Positions 9,007 to 17,844 are shown, numbered from the stretch's first letter. The stretch is DNA of 64,000 nt from Symbiodinium natans (GCA_905221605.1 CAJNDS010002129.1:62001-126000), one strand, 5' to 3'. The notes: generated from the sequence alone by a model not told the origin. Program-made: numbers and translations.

Positions 9007-10719
9007 TCATTCATTCTTCCAGCGGTGAATCCACTGCGAAATACGATGCTTTGTGTTGATGTCGCTCCACTGCAGATGGGTCTTGAAGTTCAACTCCTTC
9101 CTCCTCCACAGGTAGAGCACGAACTTGAGCTGCTTGGTCGAGGGAAGCACTCTAGAAGGGAACTGGCCACTTGCGAGGTTTGGTGCCAACCGATTGGCGA
9201 GTACCTCCTTTTGTCCTGTCACACAAAGGCCTTCTTCACGGAGTGCCGCCTTGATTTCCTCAACTCTCATCAGCATAACTGTATCTACGCACACTCGTGC
9301 CCTCTCCTCCTCACTTCCTGGCTCATCCCAACTGCTTGTTGCACTCGTAGCCGGAGATGCCAGTAGCTCATCTAAAAAGGTCGGACGATTCGGTGTGCTC
9401 GCATTTGCCTCTAAAACGGCCTGGGTCCTTGTAGGCGTAGCTGGTATCATGGATGTAGCTGGAATCGTGGATGTAGCTGGAATCGTGGATGTAGCTGGAA
9501 TCGTGGAGGTAGCTGGACTCGTGGATGTAGCCCCTCGCATAGTTTCCCCCTCCAATCCTAGCCTCTCAATCTCTTGCACAATTGCTCGCTGGGTAGCCTC
9601 TTGCAGCTTCTGTAGCTTCCGAAGTCTTCGTGGTCCCGTCCCTGGAGTCCATTCTGCCATTCCAGAACCCAACCATTTCAAAGCTTCCCAGACTGCGACC
9701 ACCCCAGCTATTGCCAGCAACACTAGCAACCATCCCAACATATCCCAGTCAACTGACAGCGCTCCACCACCTGATTCTTTTTCAGCCTTAACTCCTGTGA
9801 CCAACAAGCAGCACACCAGGGCCAAAAGCACTCGGGCAGCAATCCTTGAGCTCGAAGGGGTCATAGTTGGCGAACTCACATCTTCAACCACCCCCCATAG
9901 GCTTAGGAGGTCTCCAATTCTCTGGGCCGCCAATGGTTTCGTCAGAAGATCCGCCCTTTGGAACTTCCCAGCACAATGTTGTATGGAGAAGGTCTCGGCA
10001 TCCAGTTGCTCTTGCATCCAGCCTGCCTTTATACGAAGATGTCTTGTTCTCCATCCCCCATTTCCGGTTGAAATCGCCAACGCCGAAGTACTGTCGGTGT
10101 TTACAGTTCTTGTTGACACCCGCATGTCCACATCCTGCAGTAAAGCTTCCACCCCAAGGGTTGCGACCGCGCCGTCCAACAGGGCAATGAGTTCGCTCTC
10201 CGCCGTGGAGAGCGAGATCACGGGTTGACGACCAGAGCGCCATACTATTGCCGATCCGCCCCAAAACACCACCCAACCTGAGTGTGATCTTCCAGATTCC
10301 GGGGCGTATGCAGCATCACAGTACAAAGAAAGGTCTGTGCCGTCGTAAGCGATTGTCAGCTGCCGTCCCAATGTTCGCTGAAGGTAACCCAAAGTTTTGG
10401 TTGCAATAGCTATCACCCGAGCAGGTGCCTTCGTCGTCAAAGCCGACATTAGTGAGGTCGCAAACGACAAGTCAGGGCGACTCCTCTGGGAAACCCATAG
10501 GAGCTCACCAGTGAGCTGTTGGGCAAGGTGGACGTCGAAGTCGTTAGGCGGAGAATCACTTTCCAACACAGCAAACGATGCTGTATCCTTGCTCAGCGGG
10601 ATTCGGTCCTGTTGGGTGGCAGGTATTCTTCTTGCCCTCAACAATTCCCTGATGTAGGCCTCCTGGGTGATGCCGAAAGACTGCTGTCGTCCTTCTTGTA
10701 GGCATATTTCCATTCCCAA
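9007..10719 (-). CDS. copia polyprotein, C-terminal part: RT end, RNase H, membrane and SAP-like tail
   Basis: 570 codons continuing the RT frame after an in-frame TAA at 10,756-10,758. RNase H is at residues 128-262 with acidic residues D135 (YCDAAY), E176 and D209, then HCAGKFQRADLLTKPL, the usual end of a copia polyprotein. About 300 further residues follow: hydrophobic segments near 293-311 and 327-347, a charged coiled-coil-like stretch (364-388), tandem PATSTI repeats (402-428) and a SAP-like helix-turn-helix (MRVEEIKAALREEG..., 483-512), ending in a basic, Trp-rich tail. Most copia polyproteins stop after RNase H, so this tail is an accessory module, perhaps for membrane or chromatin attachment. 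That role is inferred. Confidence 0.85.
   Translation of the reverse strand: MGMEICLQEGRQQSFGITQEAYIRELLRARRIPATQQDRIPLSKDTASFAVLESDSPPNDFDVHLAQQLTGELLWVSQRSRPDLSFATSLMSALTTKAPARVIAIATKTLGYLQRTLGRQLTIAYDGTDLSLYCDAAYAPESGRSHSGWVVFWGGSAIVWRSGRQPVISLSTAESELIALLDGAVATLGVEALLQDVDMRVSTRTVNTDSTSALAISTGNGGWRTRHLRIKAGWMQEQLDAETFSIQHCAGKFQRADLLTKPLAAQRIGDLLSLWGVVEDVSSPTMTPSSSRIAARVLLALVCCLLVTGVKAEKESGGGALSVDWDMLGWLLVLLAIAGVVAVWEALKWLGSGMAEWTPGTGPRRLRKLQKLQEATQRAIVQEIERLGLEGETMRGATSTSPATSTIPATSTIPATSTIPATSMIPATPTRTQAVLEANASTPNRPTFLDELLASPATSATSSWDEPGSEEERARVCVDTVMLMRVEEIKAALREEGLCVTGQKEVLANRLAPNLASGQFPSRVLPSTKQLKFVLYLWRRKELNFKTHLQWSDINTKHRISQWIHRWKNE
9437..9530 (-). repeat. 18-bp coding minisatellite in the copia tail
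   Basis: Five copies of an 18-bp unit (GTAGCTGGAATCGTGGAT on the + strand) encode the PATSTI peptide repeat. The unit length keeps frame. Confidence 0.85.
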
Positions 10720-10755
10720 AAACCTCAGTGGTTGGTGCTGGGATATCAGCTGCAG

Positions 10756-13700
10756 TTACGTTGTCTCCCAAAGACTCTGAATCGCTCGTGCCAATGCAGT
10801 GATTGTCTCTTGAGCACCACATAGGAGAAAATCATCCACATAGATCACTACCACAGCAAGCAGTGCCCCAGCTGGACCAGTGACTGTCCACCATGCCGTT
10901 ACTGCCTTGCCTCGTCGTAGTTGGAGCACGGTGTCGTTCATGGAAACGGTGAGGGATGCCAACTCATGATCCCGGTATGTACCCCACAGCCTTGGCGATT
11001 CCTTGAGTCCATAGAGTGCCCGGATCAGACCCCACAGCTCGAACTCTTCGATCAGCTCCAGACGCTCCAGCAGCTTGGGTGGCTGTACCACCACCACGGG
11101 ATCTCTAGGTGACCTTCCCATAGGAGTTTTCAAGAAAGCCGTCACCACATCCAGGATCCCCACTGTCCACTGATTCTTGCACGTCAGTGTTAGCGCTGCT
11201 CGCACCGCCTCAGCTGGGGCTGCTTCAGTGTAAAGATCCGGGTTGCTGTTCACCGCCATATTGCCACAAACCACCAGTCTGGCCTTTCGCTTGTACCATG
11301 TGGAAGGGTCGCGGAGGTCGGCCTTGTCATTTGGCTTCACCGTGTAGACGAACTTGGTAGGGAGCCGTTGTACTCCCCGCTTCTGCAACCAGCTCGCCCT
11401 TAATGCAGTGCCCTTCTTCAACCTCTCTATGGCATGCTCAATGCTTTGGACCTCCTTGCGAATTGCTGGCAGCCATGCATCGAGCGACTCCATGACTTCA
11501 CGAGGATCAACATTGTGCACCACATCCAAAGGGGCCTTAAGGGAGGCCAGCAGCTCCTCAATTTCACTGGTGTAGCCCACCTCGGCCTTGCTCAACGACG
11601 GAACTTGAGGACCAAAGAGACCATTCGCATTCCCGCCAAGGTTTACCTTGCCATCACCAACTTCCATGAACATCTCCCAATCCTTTTGATCCCATCGTTC
11701 TTGGCTATCTCCATGTTCTGCCCATGTTGGTTCCAAAGCTGTCCCGGTCGCGTCGGCCATGGAGACTGCAGGCATCGGAAAGTAGTATTCTGGTAGTTGG
11801 GATAGAGGTGGTTGGAAACCCAACTCTTCGAGCTCCTTGATCATGGGGTAGTCCATGTGTCCATGACAGTGGGGGGTATATCCAATGACAACAACTCGAT
11901 TTCCCTTCCACTCCATCACCTCATGGGCTCTTCTTGGCGAAAACACGATGCTCTTCCCCTTCACGAGCGGGTGAACACATCCAAACGCTTGGATACCTCG
12001 AACATCAAGTCGCTGACTGAGCTCACCTTGCACCACATCACCAGGCTGCAACTGAACCCATACTCCCCCTCCTACTTGTGGACAAACGATCGGAACCAGG
12101 TAGTTCTGCGATGTGGCATCATTGTTGCTATCCTTGTGAACCTCCCGCTGTGTATTGGTGGAGAGCAAGACCGCGGTGAACGTCGCCTCGGGCACAGATC
12201 GTCGCAGGATTCGGGTAAGGACCTTGGTGAGGTAAGGATGTTCAGCAGTGGTCTTCATCATCCCAACTACACCTCCATGACGGTAAACCCCGGACTTGAA
12301 GTTGTCAAGGAGGCCCTCATTGAACCATTTCTCCACCATCTCCATGTCCAGGTCCTGGTCATCGGTCTCCATGACGTGCCTTGCCTCCTCCTCAAGTGAT
12401 CCCGGGCTCACCCTCTCGACCATTGCAACCCTTGGTTTTACATCCGCCGGATGAGTCTTCTCTCTCAGCCTTGTGGATGGCTTGAGGGCTTCTTCTGCCA
12501 TTAAGGTCGTTGTAGGTTCACCGGGGTCGACAAGGTTGGGCCTCACATGGAAGGTGTGGAAGAAAGTTTCTCCTCTTCCCTCCTCTTCAGGTAAGAAAAC
12601 CACATGGCCTCGATCCAGTAACCCACTCAAGCCCACGTATTTTCCTTTCATCCAACGAGCATCAAAGGTATCGGCACTCCTCCTCGGACCAAGGGCTGTA
12701 TAGGGTCGCTTCTTCACATGGACAGGCGTTCCAAATGGAGCCAACAACGAAGACCTCCATCCCAAGACCCTTGCCCGCTGTTCCGCAGTTGCAGTTTCGG
12801 CTGCAGATGGCCAAAGTCGAACAGGTAGCTCCCCTGCCATCAACATTGTGCGAACCCTGTCCTTCACCCAGCGAACTGTTGATTCGGCATGGCCATTGGA
12901 TTGAGGAATTCCTGATTCTGCCCATGTAGACCTGATCCCTTGCTCTCGTAGCCAAGCCTTGAAGCTCGCCGAGTAGTACTCTCCTCTATCGGAATGGAAA
13001 CGAAGGACTGGTAATCCATGAGCCCCAAGGTACAGGATGACATCTTGAAGGGCTCCCTTAATCGTATTCGCCTTGTTGTTTGGAACACCCACCGCAAAGG
13101 TCAACGATGTCATCTCTGGGGGCCTGCAGTCACCATTCCTCATAGCAGCATGTCCCTTGGTAGCTTCTTCTTCCTCGGTCTCACCGACTTCCTCGGCCTC
13201 ATCATCGGCTTCACCGTCGGTCTTGCCCGGGTCCTCCTCCAGGTCCACCAGATTAAGGCCATTTCCTTCTTGATCCGCATCTTCATCCAAGGACGGCTCA
13301 TACTCCAGGACATCGTCGGGAAGTGGTTTTCCTGGTTCCTCCTCCAAGCGCTCTTGCTCCACATGATGTTCTGGTTCTGGCGAAGGTGTTAGGCCCTCAT
13401 TTGGTGGTGGATCTTTCCCTGCATATGCCCTGGCGAACTCCTTTGGGAAGATGTACTTCGCCACCAGCAGGTATCTGAGGTTGCACGCCGGTGTTCCCTT
13501 GGTAGCTGAGTCCAGACCTGGTTTCAGGGGCCCCGAAAGGTCTGAAGTGAGGACGTAGCTGTCGGGGTGATGAACCCGTGCATGGCGCTTTCCAGTTCCT
13601 CTTGCCATGACACATGTAGCACAGTCCCTCCTGTATGGGAGGTGAGAGGCGTCGACATGCGCCTTCCATTTTTCCGGGCTCATGGCATACACCTTTGGAC

Positions 13701-14268
13701 TTCTGGACCACATGTGGAACGCCATCACCAATGCCTTGACGAAGCCAGGGGACCACCGACTCTGATCCGGACCTCTAGGTTGTTCCTTTGGGACGTGGTC
13801 GCCGGTGATTCCCTCCAATCCTCGTAGGTAAGGCACGTTGGTTCCCAGCGTGGTACTCATTGAGCAGGCCGCCCCTGTACCTCCCTGGTCAAACGAAACC
13901 TCGAACATGCCCGTCTCATTCTTGAAGTCCTTCCAAAGGTTGGTTTCCCACAGGTAGTGGCGATTGTTGGTTGACTCGCCGAAGTGCATGTAGGTGGTCC
14001 TGGATGCTCGATCATGAACCCCACCTCCTTGTGTCTTAGCGCCCCCTTCGTCATCATCATCCTCCCAGCTGCCGCTACAACATACAGCCACAGCATTCTG
14101 CAAATTAAGGACAAGGGTTTCAGCGAGGGGGTCGTAGAGGTAGGTGCGAAAGATTTCCCATCTCTTCCAGGCGGTCCTCCGAACACCAAGTCCACCTTTC
14201 CATTCCTTGCTCCCCAAAGGAGCATTTCCCATGTAGGCGACGTTCCCAGCAGGTCGTGTCCTCGGCAC
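10756..14268 (-). CDS. copia polyprotein, central part: integrase, 2OG-Fe(II) oxygenase-like domain, RT
   Basis: 1170 codons, but the first ~90 are out of frame with the protein; real coding starts near 14,000. Integrase: zinc-binding H204, H209, C216, C219; catalytic D243, D427 (HSDRGE) and E462 (PQSNGHAES). A long acidic insert (about 285-370) separates the first two. Residues 640-805 resemble a 2-oxoglutarate/Fe(II) oxygenase: H711-x-D713, distal H782 and R791 nine residues later, with a GGGVWV strand between. RT: WYKRKARLVV, LDVVTAFLKT (D1040), ALYGLKESPRLW and YVDD (1143-1146). The frame stops at TAA 10,756-10,758 inside RT and continues in the same frame. The oxygenase domain is not a standard part of copia; its substrate is unknown. 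Confidence 0.88.
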   Translation of the reverse strand: MPRTRPAGNVAYMGNAPLGSKEWKGGLGVRRTAWKRWEIFRTYLYDPLAETLVLNLQNAVAVCCSGSWEDDDDEGGAKTQGGGVHDRASRTTYMHFGESTNNRHYLWETNLWKDFKNETGMFEVSFDQGGTGAACSMSTTLGTNVPYLRGLEGITGDHVPKEQPRGPDQSRWSPGFVKALVMAFHMWSRSPKVYAMSPEKWKAHVDASHLPYRRDCATCVMARGTGKRHARVHHPDSYVLTSDLSGPLKPGLDSATKGTPACNLRYLLVAKYIFPKEFARAYAGKDPPPNEGLTPSPEPEHHVEQERLEEEPGKPLPDDVLEYEPSLDEDADQEGNGLNLVDLEEDPGKTDGEADDEAEEVGETEEEEATKGHAAMRNGDCRPPEMTSLTFAVGVPNNKANTIKGALQDVILYLGAHGLPVLRFHSDRGEYYSASFKAWLREQGIRSTWAESGIPQSNGHAESTVRWVKDRVRTMLMAGELPVRLWPSAAETATAEQRARVLGWRSSLLAPFGTPVHVKKRPYTALGPRRSADTFDARWMKGKYVGLSGLLDRGHVVFLPEEEGRGETFFHTFHVRPNLVDPGEPTTTLMAEEALKPSTRLREKTHPADVKPRVAMVERVSPGSLEEEARHVMETDDQDLDMEMVEKWFNEGLLDNFKSGVYRHGGVVGMMKTTAEHPYLTKVLTRILRRSVPEATFTAVLLSTNTQREVHKDSNNDATSQNYLVPIVCPQVGGGVWVQLQPGDVVQGELSQRLDVRGIQAFGCVHPLVKGKSIVFSPRRAHEVMEWKGNRVVVIGYTPHCHGHMDYPMIKELEELGFQPPLSQLPEYYFPMPAVSMADATGTALEPTWAEHGDSQERWDQKDWEMFMEVGDGKVNLGGNANGLFGPQVPSLSKAEVGYTSEIEELLASLKAPLDVVHNVDPREVMESLDAWLPAIRKEVQSIEHAIERLKKGTALRASWLQKRGVQRLPTKFVYTVKPNDKADLRDPSTWYKRKARLVVCGNMAVNSNPDLYTEAAPAEAVRAALTLTCKNQWTVGILDVVTAFLKTPMGRSPRDPVVVVQPPKLLERLELIEEFELWGLIRALYGLKESPRLWGTYRDHELASLTVSMNDTVLQLRRGKAVTAWWTVTGPAGALLAVVVIYVDDFLLCGAQETITALARAIQSLWETT
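11854..12351 (-). other. 2OG-Fe(II) oxygenase-like domain within the copia polyprotein
   Basis: Residues 640-805 of the central frame. They carry the spaced facial triad expected of the double-stranded beta-helix family: HKD (711-713) and H782, then R791 positioned to bind 2-oxoglutarate. NYLVPIV and GGGVWVQL are strand-like. It lies between integrase and RT. The family includes DNA-acting TET/JBP and AlkB enzymes as well as protein hydroxylases. The sequence alone does not say which branch this is. Confidence 0.6.
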
Positions 14269-15740
14269 TGTCTGATGTCCACCTCCAGGACGATGGTTTC
14301 GCCATCATGGGCCTTAAAGAACTCCAGGTGTCCTTCCTCGCCCGCGAAGAGATGGATTGCCCATTTTTTCGCACTCAACAAGGCTCGCCGTTGAGATCTC
14401 GTCAGGTAGGTGACCTTCTTCAGGGTATCCCATCCTCCTCCTGACTCATTCGCTGGTATCAAACCATTGATGCACTCCCCCGGGACTTCTTGCAAGAATG
14501 GCGCATCACGAAGAGCTCGTAACACATGCTCACGATTCCCAGAAGTGGCGTAGCTTAGCATGTACTCGAACCAGGACTTCTCCATGTAGGAAGCCACCCT
14601 TGCGATCCGGTCCTCAGTCTCCAGGGTCTCATTCTGCAGCTGCTCTCGCTTTCGTTCCTCCAGTCGAGCTATCAATGCCAAAGCCTCGGCCTCACACAAC
14701 TGGGGGCACCCGGAGTTGATGTTCAATTTGGTGGTCTCACCTCCTGGGCCGACGAGGATGCACTGCTTAGGTGACCACTGCAGGGTGTATCCCAGAACCT
14801 TCACCAACTCTCCAAGTGGGACTATGGTTTGGACTTGCTCACCCCCAGGTCCCTTCTCTTCTCCAGGTGGCATAAGTAGCGATCCCGCTGTGCTCATTCT
14901 CATCTTGAGCGAGTGACTGCCTGCCAACTGAACCATCACCTCATCCGCCTTTGTCCACTCATCCCAGGTTGTGGCTGTCCGGAGTGCGTGAGTGGCCCCC
15001 GAATCCAACAGAGCTGAGGTCGTTGCCTGTACCGAGCAGACTCTGATATCCTTCACCACCAGCACCTTGGCAGTCGTTGGGGTTTTCTCCGGACTCTTTT
15101 CTCCATCCGAGGTCGGCGATACCACCTGGGCTTGCACAACTTGTTGGGCTGCCTGCATGAGGGTCTCAAGGGTCCAAGGCACGCCTTGGATTGGGAGGTC
15201 TCCACCGTCGCCTGGTGTTGCACTCACGGATGCGACCGCCGGAGCTCGGGATGAAGTCGACCCATCACCCATTGCCCTGGTAGTCGATGACGATGTCGTG
15301 GTTGCCTTGGGCCTCGCTCCCTGCTTGTTGACCAGACAATCCTTCTGTCTGTGGCTCTCCGAACCACACAGCAGGCACTTCCTTGACCGGGTTTCCCGAT
15401 CAAGGCTTCCCATGTTGTGCGAGAAGGAGCACTTAGCGCCCCTCCGGCACCCTGATGGCTTCATGAAGTAGCGGCACATATCAGCAGTCTTCTCCTTCTC
15501 CTTCTCCCTTTTGGGAGGTGTCGGTGCCTCCACAGCTCTCACCCTAGGGCCTGAGGTTGTAGATGTCGTAGTCGCCGTGGTTGAGGCAGCCAGGGTTTCT
15601 AGCTCTGCTTGCAAATGTCGCTGGTAGTCCTGAACCTGCTCCAAGGTGGGTTGGCCGTCAAGACGAAGACTCGTTCGGAGCATGGAGGTTCTGAAAGCTG
15701 CATCTGCAGAGCCGGCGATATGGGCTGAAGTTAAACCCAT
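13857..15740 (-). CDS. copia polyprotein, zinc fingers, protease and methyltransferase-like domain
   Basis: 627 codons. Residues 89-108 form a CCCH finger (C-x8-C-x5-C-x3-H); residues 122-135 a CCHC knuckle (CLLCGSESHRQKDC). LLDSGATH (D246) is the retroviral-type aspartic protease. Residues 460-583 resemble the core of a DNA cytosine-5 methyltransferase: HLFAGEEG (motif I), VLEVDI (acidic ribose ligand), GGPPGR at the motif IV position and FMIEHP near motif VI. The catalytic Cys of PPC is Gly525 here. After residue 582 the frame is lost; the protein continues one frame over at about 13,990. Upstream, the gag frame enters across a TGA at 15,747-15,749, probably a CGA to TGA change. Methyltransferase-bearing retrotransposons have been described in Symbiodinium. 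Confidence 0.85.
   Translation of the reverse strand: MGLTSAHIAGSADAAFRTSMLRTSLRLDGQPTLEQVQDYQRHLQAELETLAASTTATTTSTTSGPRVRAVEAPTPPKREKEKEKTADMCRYFMKPSGCRRGAKCSFSHNMGSLDRETRSRKCLLCGSESHRQKDCLVNKQGARPKATTTSSSTTRAMGDGSTSSRAPAVASVSATPGDGGDLPIQGVPWTLETLMQAAQQVVQAQVVSPTSDGEKSPEKTPTTAKVLVVKDIRVCSVQATTSALLDSGATHALRTATTWDEWTKADEVMVQLAGSHSLKMRMSTAGSLLMPPGEEKGPGGEQVQTIVPLGELVKVLGYTLQWSPKQCILVGPGGETTKLNINSGCPQLCEAEALALIARLEERKREQLQNETLETEDRIARVASYMEKSWFEYMLSYATSGNREHVLRALRDAPFLQEVPGECINGLIPANESGGGWDTLKKVTYLTRSQRRALLSAKKWAIHLFAGEEGHLEFFKAHDGETIVLEVDIRQCRGHDLLGTSPTWEMLLWGARNGKVDLVFGGPPGRDGKSFAPTSTTPSLKPLSLICRMLWLYVVAAAGRMMMTKGALRHKEVGFMIEHPGPPTCTSASQPTIATTCGKPTFGRTSRMRRACSRFRLTREVQGRPAQ
13992..14363 (-). 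other. cytosine-methyltransferase-like domain within the copia polyprotein
   Basis: The spacing FAGxxG ... LEVD ... GGPP ... EHP over about 115 residues fits a Rossmann methyltransferase of the C5-DNA type. The nucleophile position reads PPG, not PPC, so this copy should be catalytically dead if the assignment is right. It sits between protease and integrase. Confidence 0.6.
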
Positions 15741-15886
15741 CAGGCCTCAAACCATCACGGAAGGATCCGGTGGGGCCATGTTGACTGCTCTGCATCGAGC
15801 CAGCCACCGTGGCCAGCTTCGCACCACTCCCAGAACTTCGTCAAGACCTTCTCCGCTTGCGAATTCCGCTGGGTTTTGGGGCTTCT

Positions 15887-17587
15887 TCAGCACTTCTTCC
15901 CTCTCAGCACTTCCTCCCGGTTGGTTCCCGGCGGGAACAGCACCAGCAAGCGGAAAATCATCCTAGGGCAGCTTTGAGTCACTCGCTGACTCACCATGTC
16001 GGTTTTGAGCTCGGGCCCCATAGCAGAGAGGATCATTGACGACACCCTTGCATTCACTCTCACCCACCTTCCTCCACACAATTCGTCGGAGCTCCCTGGG
16101 GATATCTGAAGCCTTTCCAATGGTGTCGCCGCCAGCCACCTTGAATAGGTGGCATTCACCTTGCTCATGAGGGAGTTCCACCAGAGGCCTGAGTTCTCAC
16201 TCACATCCGCCATGATTGATGATGTCACCTCCAGCCAGTCCTGCAGCTGTAAAGCAGCCGCGCCTGCTCCGTCCTTCGTCTTCAACTCAGGCAATGGTGA
16301 CAGGGCCAGAGTGCCCGGCTTCACCTGCTCGGTGGTGGTTGGAGATGTTGCCCCCTTTGCCATGGCCTGTGCCTGCAAGTCCTGCAACTGCTTCATGCCC
16401 TTTGCCAGCATCTCCAATACCGGTGTCTCAGCTCTTTTTTCAGAAGATTCGGGTGGCGGTGTAGGGGACCTAGTCCGGGGCCCGAGCAGGGATTGCAAGA
16501 AGCCTGCGGGCTGTTGGGACTGTTCAAATCCCATCGTAGTCCTTCCCTGCCGCTGCTCCTGAGTCCTGTTCTCCTGAGGTTCTGATCTTCCTGATGTAGT
16601 TGCCGGGGGAACAGTCCGACTTGGAGGCTCGGCAGAAGGTCGTGCACCATGATCTGGATCAGTTAGGGGTACTCCAGGGCCTAATACTCCTCCTGGGATG
16701 AGGGGTTCATAGCCTGGAACTCGTCCAGGTACTCCCATGCTTGTTGACTCCCGGGTGATTTGAGGAGTAGATGGCCCTGTACCTTGCGCCCCATTTTGCA
16801 ATTCTCTTGCACTGACCAAAGCCTGCTCCAACTCCACGTTTCGCTGCTCAGCTGTCTGAAGCCTTTGCAAAATATCGCCGAGTTGCCTTTGGACTTCAGC
16901 TTGGATCGCCTCCTGCGGGATACTTGATGAGCTCGGCGGTGTGGGCGAGGTAACAGGTCGAGGCACTGGGCCCCGGATAGTGAACGCAGCACCTCCAGGG
17001 GGCGAGTGATGGGAGGCCTGGCTTCCTCCCAAGGGACTCGGATACATGTCGTTGCCCGCTACAACTGTCAGATATGAACTTAGCCTTGACACCCAGGCTG
17101 GCATCTCAAGACCAGCCAACCATTGCTGATTTCCCCCCAAAGTAGAGCGGGTTGAGCGGGGCGTCACAAAACCAGTCTGAGCTATCTGCCCACTCCCAGA
17201 AATCATTGTGTTGCGATCGGCTCCGCCGAGGTCAAGATTCGTCGTAGCTCTTCGGCCACCCGCCTGATCCTGCCTCGATGCGACTTCCCGGTCCAGCACA
17301 TTTCCAGCAGCTTGTAGTTCCGGCGAGGTCCCAGGTGGATCTGCAAACGATACTGCATCATCCATTGTACCATAGGTGCCCCTTTCTGCCTGCAGAATTT
17401 CAGCTCCAGACACTGTCGTCGATTCTTGTCCAAGTTGCTCGCTGCTTGGCGACAGAACATGCCCTGGATCCACACCATTCACCAGGGGCTCTTGCGGATG
17501 CACAGCACCAGTTTGGGCTAGCATAACCTCTTGTTGGCTTGGATCCCCAGGCAGGCCTTGAAATACTCCATGCTCGGGGGTTCCCAT
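15887..17587 (-). CDS. copia Gag-like N-terminal region
   Basis: 566 codons starting with ATG inside the 5' LTR (17,587) and reading out of it. The first 220 residues are Pro/Ser/Gly-rich and without clear structure; residues 223-264 are coiled-coil-like; residues 445-560 (LQDWLEVTSSIMADVSENSG...) match the helical capsid-type region of dinoflagellate copia Gags. The frame ends early at GKKC. The expected continuation (LKKPQNPAEFASGEGLDEV) is in the next frame, so a frameshift lies near 15,890. Confidence 0.78.
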   Translation of the reverse strand: MGTPEHGVFQGLPGDPSQQEVMLAQTGAVHPQEPLVNGVDPGHVLSPSSEQLGQESTTVSGAEILQAERGTYGTMDDAVSFADPPGTSPELQAAGNVLDREVASRQDQAGGRRATTNLDLGGADRNTMISGSGQIAQTGFVTPRSTRSTLGGNQQWLAGLEMPAWVSRLSSYLTVVAGNDMYPSPLGGSQASHHSPPGGAAFTIRGPVPRPVTSPTPPSSSSIPQEAIQAEVQRQLGDILQRLQTAEQRNVELEQALVSARELQNGAQGTGPSTPQITRESTSMGVPGRVPGYEPLIPGGVLGPGVPLTDPDHGARPSAEPPSRTVPPATTSGRSEPQENRTQEQRQGRTTMGFEQSQQPAGFLQSLLGPRTRSPTPPPESSEKRAETPVLEMLAKGMKQLQDLQAQAMAKGATSPTTTEQVKPGTLALSPLPELKTKDGAGAAALQLQDWLEVTSSIMADVSENSGLWWNSLMSKVNATYSRWLAATPLERLQISPGSSDELCGGRWVRVNARVSSMILSAMGPELKTDMVSQRVTQSCPRMIFRLLVLFPPGTNREEVLRGKKC

Positions 17588-17844
17588 GGCTCAACACTCG
17601 GACTTTTCCATCGAAGCGAAACAAGTAGCTGTCATGCAAGGCTCTTGTACAACTTGGCCTCTAAGCTTTCTTGTGTTATGTGTAGTGCTCTGCACTTACG
17701 GTGTCGATGTACATCGTAACTGTGGAACTTCGTTCTCACACATGGCTCAAGGGTCTCCTTTCCGCAGCCTTCCCTTGGAGCCAGAGGAAAAATGGCGTCG
17801 ATGAGCGGCAGGATGTTGGCCTCGGCTGGGAGAGGGTTTCCTCA
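17529..17844 (-). repeat. 5' LTR of the copia element
   Basis: 316 bp. Contains the promoter-proximal region by position, but no TATA box was recognised. It holds the start codon of the Gag frame. The following bases (GGTTATGCTAGCCC in element orientation) are where a primer-binding site should be; I could not match them to a tRNA. Confidence 0.92.

Larger units (their letters stand above)
8620..17844 (-). mobile_element. Ty1/copia LTR retrotransposon, near-complete, interrupted frames
   Basis: Bounded by direct repeats (8620-8925 and 17,529-17,844) and a 5-bp target duplication ACCCT (8615-8619 and 17,845-17,849). Domain order on the - strand is gag, CCCH and CCHC fingers, protease, methyltransferase-like, integrase, oxygenase-like, RT, RNase H, membrane/SAP tail. 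Integrase before RT defines Ty1/copia. Removing the element and one ACCCT restores a CCCTAAA array in perfect register, so it landed in a telomere-like repeat. The LTRs are identical apart from a 10-bp indel, implying recent insertion, yet the frame is broken near 15,890, 15,747, 13,995 and 10,757. Copia elements with CCCH/CCHC motifs are common in Symbiodiniaceae. Confidence 0.93.

Noticed and set aside
9125..10228. Long + strand open frame (367 codons)
   Set aside because: It is the complement of the RNase H and tail region of the copia polyprotein and has no motif of its own.
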